Source: Erythrobacter sp. UBA2510 (lineage in GTDB: Bacteria > Pseudomonadota > Alphaproteobacteria > Sphingomonadales > Sphingomonadaceae). Taken from it: DNA of 6,139 nt. Positions within the stretch are counted from its first letter, which is position 1. Every line of letters starts with the position of its first letter. This document shows positions 5,527 through 6,139 of the stretch, piece after piece. The translations under genes were made by a program, and so were the position numbers. The notes under the pieces are model-generated. The model was not told the origin of the DNA. It worked only from the letters and a program-made list of their open reading frames with translations, and made no database searches. The stretch spans positions 1-6,139 of the forward strand of contig DDNW01000138.1 in the NCBI GenBank assembly GCA_002341345.1, written 5' to 3'.

Positions 5527-5598
5527 CGACATTTCACACCTCACGCCTAGACCGGGCGGCGTCGGCCCTATGTCCGACAGCGATTGCACAGGCGGGAA

Positions 5599-6139
5599 AT
5601 GTCGGCAAATCAGGCCATCCTTTTTGACACGATCAACGCCGCCGCAGCACTGGTGGCGCTGGTGCTGGCAGCGCGTCTTGCGATGCGTCAGGGTGTTTTG
5701 CGGCCGGTATTTCAGGCCGCAGCGGTCGCTTTTGGCATAAGCGGCATCGGGGCGGGGCTTTTCGCAACTCTGGGACCTGAGCATTTCGCCAGCGGCGCGG
5801 TGCAGAGCATCGCCTATCTTGCATGGCTGTGGACGCTCAATCGACTGTTCGCCAGTGACGAGCGCGACAAGAGCGTTCGCCCCATCCGCCCGGTCGTTTA
5901 CTCGCTGGTCTTCGTCGAGGCCATGCAGATGGCTCTGCTTGGCGCAGCTTTGCAGACTTTTGGAGTGGAACAGGCGCATGAGGTACTCGGCGGCTTCGCA
6001 ATTCTGTTCCGCCTGTTGTTTTGCGTCGGCGCCCTGGTGCTGGTCCACAACCTCTATGCAGGTGCCGGTCAGCAGGCGCGCGCGAGCCTGCGCTGGCCAG
6101 CCGCGGCGCTGGCAACGGTCTGGCTTTACGATCTCAACG
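5599..6139 (+). CDS. prsK: N-terminal membrane region of a probable XrtA/PEP-CTERM histidine kinase PrsK (3' end outside window)
   Basis: The frame is open from the ATG at 5599 to the window edge, giving 180 residues without a stop. PrsK is an inner-membrane sensor kinase that, with the sigma-54-dependent regulator PrsR, controls exopolysaccharide/PEP-CTERM genes. What is visible is a multi-span membrane domain with helices at about 8-28, 34-58, 66-84, 97-120, 127-150 and a sixth beginning near 166. The stretch ALVLVHNLYAGAGQQARASLRWPAAALATVWLYDLN resembles the segment just before the DLNLYT region of PrsK proteins as I remember them. The kinase domains lie beyond the edge, so the call rests on this segment. 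An in-frame TAG at 5548 limits the start; the ATG at 5599 has AGG 6 bases upstream. The ATG at 5570 is in another frame. No other XrtA-system gene is in view. Confidence 0.55.
   Translation, partial: MSANQAILFDTINAAAALVALVLAARLAMRQGVLRPVFQAAAVAFGISGIGAGLFATLGPEHFASGAVQSIAYLAWLWTLNRLFASDERDKSVRPIRPVVYSLVFVEAMQMALLGAALQTFGVEQAHEVLGGFAILFRLLFCVGALVLVHNLYAGAGQQARASLRWPAAALATVWLYDLN

Noticed and set aside
5570..5740. ATG at 5570 as an alternative start of the last gene
   Set aside because: It is in a different frame, gives a Trp/Arg/Cys-rich peptide and soon stops.
5503..6048. A 181-residue minus-strand ORF at the right end
   Set aside because: The opposite strand encodes a clean multi-helix membrane protein open to the window edge; the minus frame is rich in Gln, Cys and His with no pattern.

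Overview
The window is GC-rich and compactly organised, and most likely comes from an alphaproteobacterium of the order Sphingomonadales (the Novosphingobium/Erythrobacter/Sphingobium type). This rests on remembered protein similarity and gene order (class I aldolase, thiE, efp, suhB-like phosphatase, and a PrsK-like membrane sensor); no database search was run.

Left part (1-2991): the 3' end of a class I fructose-bisphosphate aldolase overlaps by four bases a thiamine-phosphate synthase gene (thiE) that starts with TTG. A small gene for an exported two-cysteine protein lies on the opposite strand and its end overlaps thiE by 11 bases. A 160-base divergent intergenic region then leads to elongation factor P and, 6 bases after it, an inositol-monophosphatase-family (SuhB-like) gene, forming an efp-suhB operon.

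Middle (2992-3327): a complete tRNA-Leu(CAA) gene with encoded CCA and a recognisable promoter. It is followed by about 170 bases with no gene but several GC-rich hairpins, two of which are mutually exclusive.

Right part (3328-6139): an SLC13-type anion permease with two cytosolic RCK_C (TrkA-C) domains; a 96-residue single-pass membrane protein whose ribosome-binding site is buried in a long hairpin; and, running off the right edge, the membrane-spanning N-terminus of what is probably the histidine kinase PrsK of the XrtA/PEP-CTERM exopolysaccharide/sorting system.

Most of the window is housekeeping (glycolysis, thiamine, translation, leucine tRNA). No mobile element, CRISPR array or defence system was seen. 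The least explained parts are non-coding: the RBS hairpin at 5161-5190, the AT-rich palindrome and the 10-base inverted repeat that covers the prsK start codon, and the hairpin cluster behind the tRNA. The two small proteins (117 and 96 residues) have no assigned function.
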